This document shows, piece by piece, positions 1-11,695 of a stretch of DNA of 64,000 bases. How positions within the stretch are numbered: position 1 is the stretch's first letter; every line of letters begins with the position of its first letter. A model generated the notes under the pieces. That model was not told where the DNA came from. It ran no database searches and worked only from the letters and a program-made list of their open reading frames with translations. The DNA is from Bettongia penicillata ogilbyi (lineage: Eukaryota; Chordata; Mammalia; Diprotodontia; Potoroidae). Location of the stretch: the NCBI GenBank assembly GCA_023548195.1, contig JAJHZJ010000082.1, positions 806,001 to 870,000 on the forward strand, written 5' to 3'. A program made the translations under genes and the position numbers.

Positions 1-3000
1 TACTATAAATACTCTTGTACCTATGGATCATTCTCCCTTTGAGTTCTTTGAGGTGTCTGAGTAACAGGTAAAGCAAGTAAAGGTAAGCAAGGTTTAGTAA
101 CTTTTTAGGAATAGTTCCACATTGCTTTCTAGAAAGGCTATACCAATTTATAACCCTAACAACAGTGTGTTAACCATCTTGGTACAGTGCTGGTGTATAG
201 TAATTGCTTAATACATGCTTATTGTTGGGTTATTTTCCATAATATTCTAGATATTTTGTTCCTCCAAATGAATTAGACTATTTTGTTATATGTCTAACCT
301 TCTTTGATTAGAATAGCACAAAATTTGTAAACTAACACCAGTTATAATGTTGGTTTTATGACGTTTTTTGACTCATTCATTTTTTAGGATTCAATTTAAT
401 TTAATCCCCATTTAAATAAGATGTTTTTTGCTTGAATTTTCTCAGTTGGTTATTCTTTTAATTTGTAGAGATCTACAGAGGATGTGTTTGGTATTTCTGC
501 TTTTGGCAGTTTTCCTAAGCATTACTATATGCCATATGGAGCTGAGAAATATCTATCTATCCATCTCTATTTACCTATTTGTATGTGTGCATATATACAT
601 ATGTGTGTATGTGTGTGTGAATATATCTTTGTATGTTCCTTAGGGATTTCATTCAGAAGGTACCATAAATATCTATTTCACCAAACATTTGTTCATGTCT
701 ATATTATTCTTTATTTATCTTTCCATTGTATTTGTCCATCTCTGAGAAAGGAACATTGAATTCTCCTGCTGGTGTTGCTATCTGAGTCTTTTTGGCAGCT
801 AAATAATTTTTTCCTTTATGAATTTAGATATCATGCATTTGGTGCACGTATGTTTATTATTAATAGTTTTTTAACCTGTGATTCATTTAACCATAATATG
901 CAATTTCCTTATTTATCTCCATTGACATTTAAAATTTTGGTTTTGTCTTTTCTGATAACATGATTGTAAATTCTGAGTTTTTGGATTCACCTAATACATA
1001 GTAAATCTTGTTCTAGCCTGTCATTTTGCTCTTATATATCTTTAGTTTGTAGATATGTATTTGCTTAAGGTAACAGATTGTGGGGTTTTGGTTTCTTATC
1101 CATTCTGCCATACTTTTTCATTTTAATGAGCTACTTATTTCATTCACATTTAAAGTTATGAGCATCCATTTTATGTTTTCCTCTGTGTTTCTACCATTGC
1201 TTTTAAAAATTCCTTTAATCTTTTAAGTTAGTACTTTGTTGCTACAATTAATTTTGCTGAAATTATTTTAATGCAAATTATTTCTTATTTCTACATATTC
1301 CCTTTTATTCATTACTGTCCCTCCCTCCCATTTATCAATTCTTTTTCTAGTTTTGGGGGTTTTACTTAAATTGATGGTTTCTTTTTCTTCTATCATCTGT
1401 TTATCTCACTTATTCCTTCTTTTTCTCCTGCCAGTTACAGGTTAGTTCAAAATCCTCTTTCCTTTCCTCCCCTCTACCTTTTTTGTTTGCTAGAGCTTTT
1501 CCCCATGACTTTTTCTTAAAGAAAGAGAATCTTTACTTTGTTTTCTTCCTTGTCTTTTTTTCTTTGCATTTCACAATTTTATTATCTGATTCATAATCTA
1601 TATTCTTACTTTTATTTCTTTGTATTATAAATGGAGTTAAAGCTTCTGAAGTACTGGATGTGAGTTCTTTTTTTTTTTAACTAATCTATTATTATTTTTA
1701 TGGATTTTGACTCATCATTCCTTTCATCCATTTCCTCCCTTCTGCTACTTCTCCTGTTATTGCTGCATTATCCTTTAGCTCCTTTTCCTTCTAAGAAACT
1801 GTGTCATTGCCCCTTTACTATTTATACATTGACTTAACAAAGTTATATCACCCCTTTCCCTCTGTCTTCTTCTTTCCCTTTTCCCATTTATATACCTTTT
1901 GATACTGCAGTCTTTTCTCACAAAATAACTTGAGTTACTCCAAAAGTTGTGAGATTTAGGCTACAGTCCTTTCTGTTATCTTCACTTTTCTTATTTCTTT
2001 AAATTCTACTTAAGTCTTTATCCTTTTGTTATTCCTGGAGGGGAAAAATCTACCATTAAATTCCCCACTTTTTTTTAACCTATAGCTATCTTTTTCTTTT
2101 TTTGAAAATAACCTTTAAATATAGGGTAATTTAATGAATTATGTATTCTTTCCTTGGTAATTGTATTTATTTACCTTTTTTTCTGTATTTCTTTTTGTTT
2201 GGTGGTGTTTTGCCCCTGTCTTGAATTTTTGGTTGCAGGAATGCCTCAGATGCCTCTCTTTTGTTGAATGTCAATCTTTTATATTGATGATAAGGCTTAG
2301 GTTAGGAGCATATATCATTATGGGTTACAGCTTGAGCTCCTTTTCTTTTTGGAATGTACTATTCCAATTCTTTTTGTGGTTGCTAGTGGGCATGGAATAA
2401 TCTTGTATTATTTGAATTTCTTTACTTTTACATTTGAAGGCATTTCTCTTGATCACTTGCAGAATTTGTCATTGAAATTATTAAATTTAACCATTATATG
2501 TTTTAGAGTTTAAAGTATAGAATTGGTTACCCATAGCCCCCAGGAGCAATGTGTTGATTCTGTTGCTGAGTATTTTATTTTCTGTATTCAGCAATTCTGG
2601 AAAGTTTTCTTTATTTCTTGCATTATACTATTCAAGTTTTTTGATTTTTTCATGTTATTTTGGGATATACATGGTACTTAAACTCTCTGGGAAGCCTGTC
2701 TTCAAGGTCAATGGCTTCCTCTTATTTAGAGATCTTGCTTTTTTTTTTAAACATTGTTTTCCTTATTTATCTTCTGCCACATTTCCCTTTGCTTCAGTAT
2801 TCTATTCTAGATCTGTTAATCTCCTTTTTGCTCCTTTGGAAACACTTTCTATTATGGAGTCAATTGTTTCATTCTGATGCTTTTGAGTTTTTTATTACTG
2901 CATTGAGAAATATAACTTCTGAAACACACACATATTCATTCCTAATTTCTCCTTTCATGTATTTCATTTCTCTCTTAAACCATTCACTTTGTAATATCTA

Positions 3001-3001
3001 A

Positions 3002-3050
3002 GAGAGTTTTGTAATCTTTTTGAGAGTTTTGTAATCTTTTTGAGAGTTTA
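3002..3050. repeat. Short tandem repeat, about 20-bp unit, 2.4 copies
   Basis: The unit GAGAGTTTTGTAATCTTTTT is repeated head to tail inside the old L1. It is probably a local replication-slippage duplication within ORF1-derived sequence. Confidence 0.85.
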
Positions 3051-3208
3051 GTACCCATACTTCCTTCTAGTTTTAGGACTTTTCCTGTTAACTTTATTTA
3101 CTTGTGCTCTGGGTGTCTATTGAATTTTATTCTTGAAAGCTTCAGCCCTTTTATCTTATATTCTCCTGTCACTCACTTTTAGATTCATCCACTTCAGGTT
3201 TGTTGTTG

Positions 3209-3518
3209 TTTTTTTTTTTTTTTTAAGATTGGGTCTCCCTATTGAATCCAAACTAGAAGTGTAAGGCTAGTCATAGTCCCATCCCACTACTGATTGACAC
3301 AGGTGCCTTTATCTGCTTCCTTTCTGCCTTGGATTCATTAGTCACCCTGGTGCCCCCCACTTCTGCTCATAAGAGTTCACCATATTGTTGCTGAACTTAA
3401 TACAGACACTTTTTTTGCATAGCCCACTGCAACTCAGAACTCCCATACTCAGGAGATCTGCCAGCCCCAGCTTCCCTGGTAGCTAATCTTAGAGGCATCT
3501 GCCACTACACCTACACCT
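3209..3518 (-). pseudogene. RN7SL pseudogene: 7SL (SRP) RNA processed pseudogene with poly(A) tail
   Basis: The minus strand aligns by eye over its whole length with the signal recognition particle RNA. Landmarks in order from the 5' end are an Alu-domain start (GTGGCAGATGCC for GTGGCGCGTGCC), GGGAGTTCTGAGTTGCAGTG, TTAAGTTCAGCAACAATATGG, then the S domain with a CAGTAGTGGGAT segment, and a 3' end GGGAGACCCAATCTT. A run of T at 3209-3224 on the plus strand is the poly(A) tail of a reverse-transcribed copy. Many substitutions, including a run of seven A replacing part of the Alu domain, make a functional RNA unlikely. Because the central S domain is present, this is a copy of the whole RNA and not an Alu/B1-type SINE. 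It lies inside an older L1. Confidence 0.88.
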
Positions 3519-4305
3519 ACTCAACTCTTCCACTTTTGCTGGTGCCTAAACTGTAAAACTACTAAAACTTCTCTTTCTACATTGAGGGATTTCTACTCCA
3601 CTGGTCTTGGTCCCTGCCCTTAGTAGTTTTCAGAGGGAATAACAATGGCCCCAGGTGGGTTTCCATCTCCCTTTCATCAGGCCTGGTGCAGTCACTCATG
3701 TTGGCCCCCTGCTCCAGTTCCTACCTTGACTCCCATTCTTTTCTTTTCTGGTTGGGCTGAATTAGGATTTGTTGGTTTTTCTTGATGCGGCCGCTGCTGT
3801 TGTTATTTTAGCAGGGTTAGGGGAAGGGAAGGGAAAAATTTTTAAAGCAAATCCTAAAACTTTGAAAATGTCCCTAATCTTGGGACCGCTGCTGGCACTA
3901 GATAGTAAATTGCCTTTCCTGTCCCCTTCACATGACTGGGAAAAGTCAGTTTGTTGTGGGGTAGAAATGTATAGGGGGCAAAGGTTGCTTGTAAAGTCTG
4001 TAGGAAGGAATTAAAATATACACTCCAGGAGCAAGGTTAGTTTGTGCCAATTTCTGTTTCCCTGCCTAGATCATGGAAGGTGGTAGGGGAGGGATGCTAA
4101 CTGAATTGTGAAGGCTTTTTTAAAAATCTCTCTACTGTTAATTTATAAGCATTTTACCTTGTTGGATTTGTCTCCCTACCTCTCTCTCAGCAAAAAATAT
4201 CAGCTGTAATTTGCATTACACCTGGGACATAAATTCTATGGTGGGGATGGAGGTAGTTGTTGAAAGTTAACAGGGACTGGGAAAAGTGCCTAGTCTACCA
4301 TCTTG

Positions 4306-4880
4306 TTTGTCAGGTGACCTGGGGCCCTTGTTTTTCTTGGTTACTGAAAATGTCTATCAGATAATTGCCAAGTCAAATATTTCATTGAACTAAAATATGT
4401 CCAACTTGGTAGGGGTCGGACGTGGAGGTGGAGGTGAGAAATAACATTACAGGGTTGCTTTTAAGTATCAAAAGATATGAAGGATGTGAAAATAATTTGC
4501 AAAGTTAAAGGATTGTATGTAAGGCCTTGTTATTGTTAAACTCGGGGACAAACCCAGTCTGTTAGTAGTTCTTTATTCATTTTTCTAAAAATGGTCTACT
4601 TTCATTTGTGTTCCATTTTTGTAAGTCAAAGAAATCTCTATGATAAAGATCATTTCAGTAGAAATAACAGCATTAAAGGTGCTGTTTAAGGAAGGAATGA
4701 TTGTGGCATCCATTAGGAATCTAATGTTTGAGGGGATAGAGAAGGCTGTGTTAACACAATAAGGATCACATGTCAATTGACTCAAAAATTTGCTCGATAC
4801 TTCGAGATATTCTTTAAGTGTATAAATCAATCAAAACACACATAATGTTCTCTTTTCTAAGCTCTCAAGTTTCTTGATCT
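4306..4880. other. Anonymous sequence with an unrecognised 81-codon minus-strand ORF
   Basis: I see no recognisable repeat here. A minus-strand open frame at 4585-4830 (start ATG at 4830, 81 codons) has a fairly protein-like composition and begins MIYTLKEYLEVSSK, but I cannot match it to a family and it has no visible splice context. It could be a chance ORF or a scrap of an old transposon protein. Confidence 0.3.
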
Positions 4881-5380
4881 CTCTGTGGTCTTTCACACTC
4901 TTGACCAGTCCCTTCTCTTGGATGTCCTGTCTGCCCTGGGTTTTTATGACACTGCCTTCTTCCTCTACTGGCCGACTTTTGTAAGAATATTACCCATCTC
5001 CTGTCCCAATGTACCTCAGGGCTCTATCTTGGGACTTCTCTCTTTATAGTCTCTCATTTGGTGAGAGCTCCCAAGGGATCGACTGTTGTTTCTACACAGC
5101 TACATATTCAACTCTTACCTCCCTAGGCCCATGTCATCAATTACCTTCTGATCTTCTCTATCTGATATTCCATAGGCATCTCAAATTCTCTGAAGTGGGA
5201 TTCATTATCTTTCCCACTAATCCTGGCCCTCCTAATTTCCCTATTTATGTTGAGGGTATCACCATCCTTCCAGTTACTCAGGTTCATAATCTAGGGGTCA
5301 ACCTAGATAGACTTTTCACTCTCATCTCACTTCCCATATGCAAACATTTACTAAGTCTTGTTGATTCTACTTCTCTATGT
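4881..5380 (+). mobile_element. L2 LINE fragment, ORF2 reverse-transcriptase region
   Basis: Plus-strand conceptual translation gives LKFSEVGFIIFPTNPGP, which corresponds to the conserved L2 segment LKLNMSKTELIIFPP just after the catalytic YADD of the reverse transcriptase, followed by the proline-rich and LGV..D segments. The copy has several frameshifts and no ends, so it is an ancient inactive fossil. The open frame at 5009-5422 is this remnant and not a host gene. Confidence 0.75.
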
Positions 5381-5829
5381 CACAGAATTTTAGAGTTGGA
5401 AGACACTTCATCAACCATCTAGTTGAATCCACACATGAAGAAATCTTTACTATAATATACCCAACAAAAATGATCATTAAATCTCTACATGGAGACCTCT
5501 AAGGAGAGAGGACTCATCCTTTTTTTGACACAGTCCATCCCACGTTAGGAGAACTCTAATTGTTGGGAAGCTTTTCCTGATATGAAACCTCAATTTGGCT
5601 TTTCAACTTTTCCCTGATTCTGCCCTCTGGAGTCAAAGAGAACAAATCTAAGCCCCCTTCTACATTACATGAGAGCTCATTAAATATACCAAGATAGCTA
5701 TTACGTCCTCCATCCTCTCCCATCTTCTCTTCTTTAGCCTAAAGATCCCTGGTATGTCAACTGATCCTTACATTTCAGAGACTCAAGGACTTTACTATCT
5801 GAGTTGCCCTTTGGATGCTTTTTAACTTA

Positions 5830-6078
5830 GGGGGACAGAAGAAGGGAATAAGCCTTCATATAGTGTCTACTGTGGACCAGGCTCTGTGCTAAGAGCTTCT
5901 ACAAATATTTTCTCAGTTGACAACCTTTCAAAGTAGGTGCTATTATTATTCCCATTTACAGTCAAGGAAACCAAAGGTTAAGTGACTTGCTCAGGTTAGT
6001 ATCTGAGGCTGGATTTGAACTAAGATCTTCCTGTCTCCAGGTCCAGTGCTCTATCCCCTATCCTGTCAGCTGCCCAAG
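5830..6078 (+). mobile_element. MIR/CORE-SINE inserted in L3
   Basis: It shows the ordered MIR landmarks CTGTGCTAAGAGCTT, TATTATTATTCCCATTTACA, GGTTAAGTGACTTGCTCAGG and a terminal CCAGTGCTCTATCC. L3 sequence continues on both sides, so this is a secondary insertion. Confidence 0.85.
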
Positions 6079-6245
6079 TTATCATGCCCAGAACTGAAAA
6101 CAGTACTTCAGATGAGGTCTGATGAGGACATAGTATAGGGGTACTATCACCTCTCCATTCTTGGAAGCTATGTTCCTCTTAGTACAACCCTAATGACATT
6201 GTGTTTCGTGGGTTTGTTTTTGTCTTTTGGCTGTCACATTATACT

Positions 6246-6457
6246 GCCCTACCCTTGGTGGGACCAGGGGACTTAGGGACATTTAGCCTGAGGAAGGAAA
6301 GATTCAGAGAAGGACCTAATTGCTGGGAAAATTGTACTAGGTGCACAGATAACTAAAGGCAAAATATGTGCAAATATAAGAGAACAGTTTTAGGAAGGAG
6401 GAATCAGTAAAAGGGCTCTTGAAGGAGCTGACACTTTTGATGTAATCAGATATAGCC
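6246..6457. repeat. Left copy of an unidentified inverted repeat
   Basis: This segment begins GCCCTACCCTT and ends AGATATAGCC. It reappears in inverted orientation at 7958-8148 with roughly 90% identity over about 170 shared bases. This copy has about 25 extra bases near its outer end (around 6265-6288). It interrupts the L3 fossil and appears to have replaced or removed about 100 bases of it. I do not recognise the family; an LTR fragment, a non-autonomous DNA transposon or an unlisted SINE are all possible. Confidence 0.75.
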
Positions 6458-7439
6458 GTATAGATATTTTTTTCAGAACAATCACTATTTAATAACCATA
6501 CTTGCCCCATATTGTCCTTGTGATTTTTTTGTACCCAAATATAATATTTTATATTTGTCCCTACTGAATTTCATGTTATATCTACAGCCCAATGCTGTAG
6601 CCTGTCAAGATCATTTTGAATGCCAAGTTATCATCCATTGTGTTAGAGACCTATTCCCACTTTGTGTCAAATGCAAATTTGATGAAACAGGTAGTATTTA
6701 TCTGTCATTAATCAAAATATTAAATATATCCCTTGACACCTCACTGTCATAATTGCAATGAATCCAAGCAAGATCCAAGTTCTGGATCATTCTAATTGTG
6801 TTATCAATTAACTCATATCTTTCTACTATACAAGAAAAGTGAGATACCTTATTAAAAAAAAAAAAACTTTGATTATCCAGGTAAACTATAGACATGGCAT
6901 TCCCTTCATTTACTAGCTTATTAGTTCTGTCCAAAAAGGAAATGGGGTCAGTTTGGCATCATGTGTTTGTTATTGATGAAGCCATTCTGACTCTTTGTAA
7001 TCTCCATGTCCCTTTCAAGATATTTGCAAACCATGTCTTTAATGATACAGTCTAGAGTTTTACCAGGATTCAAAGTCAAGCTTACTGACTTATAGTTAGC
7101 AGGATTTGTTCTCTTCCTTTAAAAAAAAAACACATTTTCCCTTGCTTAATCTTGTGATACTTCTCCCATCTTGAATGATTTTCAGATATTACCAGGGTGC
7201 CTATTAGCAAGCACATCTGCCCCTTCTTTTGGTACCATAGACTGTAGCTCCCCTGGATAAGGTGACTCGACTCCATCAAGGGCAATTAGGTGTTCTCTTT
7301 CTGTCTCCTTACTTATCTTGGATATCAACTCCTTGTCAGTCATTTTTTTGTTCTTTCATTTCTAGTTCAAAGGTCATTCTCTTTGGCAACTGAATAATAC
7401 ATGACTATTACTGCCTTCTCTCTGATTTGTGATTATCCA

Positions 7440-7895
7440 CAAGACTTACATACATATCCTTCTCTTTGCTTACTTGACTAACATCCCAGTGCAAATCCTC
7501 TTCTCTTTGATTGAGCTATCACAATATTCTTTTTATTGGTTTTCCTGAATAGATTTCCACATAGATTTTCCAAAATCATAAGTCTGACCATGAAGCTTCT
7601 CTCTTCAAGAAGCTCCATTGGCTCCCTCTTATCTCTGAGTTAGAATATAGACTATGTTTGGATAAAGCCCTTTAAATTCTGACTCTAATATATTTTTCCA
7701 GATTGAATACACCTTGTTCCCCCTCATGTATTCTACCTTCTAGACCAATGGATCTACTTACTATCACTTGTACATAATAGTCCATTTCCCATCTCTGTTG
7801 CTATATAGGCTGTTGTTCATGCCTAGAATACCCTTCCCCTTGAATTCTGGTTCTTAAAGGTTTTATCCCCCTTCAGGCACTAAACTTTTTCTATG
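7440..7895 (+). mobile_element. L2 LINE fragment, 3' part
   Basis: The plus strand matches the general order of L2 sequence downstream of the reverse transcriptase, with TCTTCAAGAAGCTCCATTGG, a 'TCTGACTCTAAT' segment and CCTAGAATACCCTTCCCC. Stops occur in all frames. It ends where the second inverted repeat copy begins. Confidence 0.6.
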
Positions 7896-7957
7896 TACTT
7901 CTAGAGGAGAGGAACCAAAGGCAAAGCATGAAAGTCAGGGGAAGCAGCTCCCCTTAG

Positions 7958-8148
7958 GGCTATATCTGATTATATCAGAAGTGCCAGCTCATTCAAGAGA
8001 TCTTTTACAGATTCCCCCTTCCTAAAACTCTGTTCTATTATATTTGCACATATTTTGCCTTTACTTATCTATGCACCTAGTACAATTTTCCCAGCAATTA
8101 GGTCCTTCTCTGAGTCTTTCCTTCTTCGGGTGCTACTAAGGGTAGGGC
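7958..8148. repeat. Right copy of the unidentified inverted repeat
   Basis: This is the reverse complement of 6246-6457, with shared stretches such as GGACCTAATTGCTGGGAAAA and AAGGCAAAATATGTGCAAAT. The outer ends of both copies read (A)GCCCTACCCTT. The two arms are separated by 1.5 kb of unrelated L3 and L2 sequence. The arms are more similar to one another than the surrounding fossils are to any consensus I know. Confidence 0.75.
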
Positions 8149-9014
8149 TGAGATGAGACTGGCTGAGGGTCCTCCATGGTATGTAGTGAATCTTCTTGTG
8201 GAGGAAAGCAGGGAAAAGCCATACTCAGAAGGCTACCACTCAGGGAGGGGCCGAAAGCACCAGGTCAATGAGATCAATGGTTTTAAGCCAAGATTTGATT
8301 TACTAGAAACATAGGGTGCTGAGCCAAGGGTCTAGAGGCTAGATGAAAGGTGCTGATCAGGACTCAGTCCCAAGATCATCAGAGTTTAAAGTGTAGACAT
8401 ACAGCTGTAGGCCAAGATCAGGAAGAAGGCTGTAATACCAGAAGAATGAGCAGAGTTCAGAGGTTAGTGCAGAGTCCAGAGTCATTTGTCTCATTTGTGG
8501 ACATGTGCATGTTCATATGCTTGGGCCCACGAGACTGGCTCTATCTTCTTGCTCCTTCATAATAAACTTCAGTTGGAGTACTACTCACTACTGCTAATGT
8601 TTCATTCAAAACAAACTGCCATGTCTAAGTGGCAAGGGGCATTTCCTGCAACTTCCACTGGCTTCTTCTGTCCCTGTCTACATCTCATTCGAGCTGATCC
8701 AAACTCTTTTAGTCTTAGACTCTTTTAAGGATCTCTTTCTCTGGTGTATTTTGAATGAGTGCTTTTTACTTGTTGCAAAGGCAGTCCTGAATCATTAGCA
8801 CTAAAACTTTAATACTAAATACTATTGATAGATTTATATCAACATACTCTATAGTTGAGAGAAAAGTGATCTCCTCCACCTCCAGCACAGCATTCCAAAA
8901 CTCTCTCTTAGGTTTTCTGCCTTTACTCATTGCCCCTGTAGATGTGGGAAAATATGGACCCCACATGTGGAATTTAATTACATTTGGCTTTACAAAGAGT
9001 TATTTTTTAAAAAT
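8149..9014. other. Anonymous sequence
   Basis: No repeat family or gene was recognised. A segment near 8520-8575 with AATAAA close to a TTCTTGCTCCTTC stretch is vaguely like an LTR polyadenylation region, but no matching second LTR or primer-binding site was seen. Confidence 0.4.
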
Positions 9015-9180
9015 TGCTAGCCCCATCTAGTCTCGTTCCCTTTTTTCACAGAGAAGTAAATAGGACCAGGAAAGCAGACTCAGAGAAGATTTGTTTAAGG
9101 TCTCACAGAGAGTAAGAAGTAGAGCCAGGATTTATATCCAGGCCTTCTGACTCCAAATCCAGACATATTTGACCTTCTTC
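9015..9180 (+). mobile_element. MIR fragment
   Basis: The order CCCATCTAGTC, CACAGAGAAGTAAATAGG, AAGGTCTCACAGAGAGTAAG and GACTCCAAATCCAGA follows the MIR/CORE layout with strong divergence. Confidence 0.65.
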
Positions 9181-9344
9181 CATGATATCCCCTCCCACCC
9201 TTTCAGATAGATTTTGACCACATGTTCTCCCCTTCCCTCATCCTCTTCCCACAAAAATCTACTATTGGGAAAGGATCCAGAAACTCATGCCTACTCAGAT
9301 GTCAAAGACTGATAATAACTTAAAGTATTATGCTTCCCATGGTG

Positions 9345-9575
9345 TGGTAGAAAAGATGGCTGAATTTATAGTCTGAAGACTTCATCAGATATCAGCTTAG
9401 CCATTATTTGGGTGACCTTTGCCTCTGGATTTGTATTCCCAGTGCCTGGCCTAGAGTTGGGGATTAAAATATACTTTTTCATTCATACCAGGCTTCAGTC
9501 TCCTCATCTGTAAAATGAAGGATTGAACTAGAAGACCGCTATGGTTCCTTTCAACTCTAAATCTATGAACTTTAC
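9345..9575 (+). mobile_element. MIR interrupted by an L2 3'-tail fragment
   Basis: The MIR halves lie at about 9345-9420 and 9485-9575; the second half has CTCCTCATCTGTAAAATGAA and ends AACTCTAAATCTATGA. Between them, 9421-9484 contains TTTGTATTCCCAGTGCCTGG, typical of the extreme 3' end of L2, so a short L2 tail appears to have landed inside the MIR. Confidence 0.6.
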
Positions 9576-10601
9576 CTTTTCTCTTGTCACCTGCACTTCA
9601 GCAGGAGTCACAGCCTCAAGCCAAAGGAAGGAGTTAAGCCTGTATGGTGGGATTTTTTAGTCCCAAGTGGTAAGTGTGTTTTGGGAGCAGAAGGGCCTCT
9701 CAGTTGTATTCAAAGAATATCTTTTCCATTTTAAATTTTCTTTCAACTCACAGATATTTATTTTCTTTTCCTCCCACAACTCCTTTGCTGGAAAAAAGAA
9801 AAACAAGAATATTTTAATAAATATGCATAGTCAAACAAGAACAGATTCTGATATGTCACATCCCAAAAATATGTGTTTTGTTCTGTGTATTTAGTTTATC
9901 ACCTTTTCATCAGAAAGTAGGTAGCCTTCTTCATTATCAATCGTCTAGAATAATTACTGGTCTTTGCACTGATTAGGATTCTCGAGTCTTTAAGAGTTGT
10001 TTATTTCCATATTGTTGTAGTATAAATCAACAATATCTTTTGGGCAGTTCCTATCCAGCTACGTGTTCAGCTCATCTTGGTCATGGAGATTCATTTGGCC
10101 GAGAGGGATCTACACTGGGTCCATGTGTATATGTGGAGTCACTAGCTCTCTTCCAGCTAGTCTGTCTTCAAACAAATACCCAACAAAACCAATCAAGAAA
10201 GCAGTAGAAGAAAGAGACAAAATAATCAATTTCATCTTTTTTTTTCTGATCTACTCTGACCCCTTCCCTCCCCCCAGCTAGAAGAGACCCCATTCTGCTG
10301 TGGGCTCTCAGAACACTTAGTGCCTCTTATATCCATCCGTACTTTGTATTATAGCTATTTATGTGCATATCATTTTCCCCTTATAGTACTCTATCCCTGT
10401 ATTCCTTACATTGATTAACCCTGGGCTTTAGTAGTCATGCAATGACCTGGGTGTCACATAATTCTGTTATCCTGGCTTTGTTATCCATCTAACTAATAGT
10501 CTGCATGAGCATTGAGGGCTGTTCAAAATACAGCCTTGTAGCAGCCCAGAAAGTCATTACCCAGGTGATTCCTTAACCATTTCCAATCACATGCACATAC
10601 A

Positions 10602-10603
<2 letters not shown>
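9576..10603. other. Anonymous sequence
   Basis: There is no recognisable repeat or exon. Short open frames here, such as 10063-10281, have no supporting features. Confidence 0.4.

Positions 10604-10644
<41 letters not shown>
10604..10644. repeat. (CT)n microsatellite
   Basis: About 20 uninterrupted CT units are followed by a pyrimidine-rich region up to about 10870. Confidence 0.97.
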
Positions 10645-10647
<3 letters not shown>

Positions 10648-11504
10648 TTCACCTCTTACTGGTTAGACTACTCCCAGATCAGTCACTAATGAGCTGTGTA
10701 GGGAAAATCATTTGGGCACAATGTCCTTATTTTTAAAATGAAGGAGTTTGACCTTTGGGAGTCCTCCTAATCCTGAACTCCTATTCATTTTCTCTTTTCT
10801 TCTTTTCCCTTCTCTGTTTTTCCCTTCCTTCTTTCCTTTCTTTCCCTTTCCCTACTGTCTTCTACCTGCTTAGTTGTTAGGGCTAGAAAGATCACTGATC
10901 CTTGTACCAGTTACTATGTATAGCAGATAATACTGGGGAACACTCTCAGGCAGCTTGAGGTCTATTGACCTTTCCTTTTCATAACATCCCAGCCTCAGGA
11001 GGTCACGATCTAAAAGGAAGAAAATGTTCAGTGTTCTCTGTTGTGGTCTGTGCATTAGTTGCTCAGAGATTAGTTGACACAGAGGAAAAGGAGAGAAAGT
11101 AGGTTCTCCAAGTGTTCACTTCTTTCCCTTATTGCTGATGCTAGAAATGTATTGGTGTCTGAATGGAATGAATACTTGACCTGTTTCAACATCAGGAAAG
11201 CATACTTGAAATCATGCCAGAGTGGTTTAAAAGTATTTTTATTTCTTATAGGATACTAATTCACAGAGGCAAGTAAGGATATCTGTTTTATAAGTGCACC
11301 CTGCCAAACACTCATATTAAAACAATTGCATGAAATTATAACCTACCTGGAATAGCCAAAAGTGTAATCAGAGGCTATTTTAATATAACTATAGACTGAA
11401 ACCACTAGTCCTAGACAGGCAGGAACATGACAGTAAGTAGTAGAAAGAAAACTGGCCCAGACTTTTGATAGCATTGCATCATCCTTTAGGTAGAATGAAG
11501 CTTA
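10645..11504. other. Anonymous sequence, pyrimidine-rich at its left
   Basis: After the CT repeat, 10785-10865 is rich in TTCC/TTTC runs. The rest shows no recognisable repeat or coding signal. Confidence 0.4.
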
Positions 11505-11695
11505 TGGTTCATAGACCCACAGAAAGTCGGAACTGAAGAGACTTCAGAATTTAATCTAATTCAATCCCCTCATTTGACAGAAGAGGAAATCAAGGGGGAA
11601 AGTGATTTATCCAAGGTCATGTGGCTAGTTAGCGGTAGAGCCAAGATTAGAATGGTGATCTCTCCGAGGTTTAAGCATGTCACCCCATTTCAATA
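11505..11695 (+). mobile_element. MIR-type SINE
   Basis: It begins GGTTCATAGACCCACAGAAA and contains CCCCTCATTTGACAGAAGAG and CCAAGGTCATGTGGCTAGTT, in the order expected of a MIR that starts with a 'tagagctggaagggacct' block. Confidence 0.7.

Larger units (their letters stand above)
1..4305 (-). mobile_element. Old, decayed L1 LINE, minus strand, open at the left edge
   Basis: Read on the minus strand, the left part resembles the L1 3' region. About 700-1300 resembles the reverse complement of the endonuclease part of L1 ORF2, and about 2550-2720 resembles the reverse complement of ORF1 around the segment that in the HAL1 copies of this window reads NLKIMGLPE. The 5' end is placed near 4305, where the minus strand reads CAAGATGGTAGACTAGGC, the usual style of an L1 5' start. 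All frames are broken by stops and indels, so no protein is possible. Family identification is by remembered similarity. The element is cut by the window edge and carries the 7SL pseudogene at 3209-3518, so it is older than that insertion. Confidence 0.7.
5381..7390 (-). mobile_element. L3/CR1 LINE, 3' half, minus strand, interrupted
   Basis: From 5381 the plus strand reads the reverse complement of a CR1/L3 3' end (CACAGAATTTTAGAGTTGGA, then the 'first class proline' CR1-type text). It resumes at 6079-6245 and at about 6490-7390, where the last block is the reverse complement of the reverse-transcriptase region. A MIR (5830-6078) and an unidentified repeat (6246-6457) were inserted later. 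The copy is heavily mutated. Among the repeats in this window it belongs to the oldest layer. Confidence 0.75.

Noticed and set aside
3226..3517. Primate-type Alu or rodent B1 element
   Set aside because: The S domain of 7SL RNA, which Alu and B1 lack, is present, so the copy is from full 7SL RNA.
8380..8580. Solitary retroviral LTR
   Set aside because: An AATAAA and a TTCTTGCTCC stretch are present, but no TG...CA ends, no TSD and no second copy were found.
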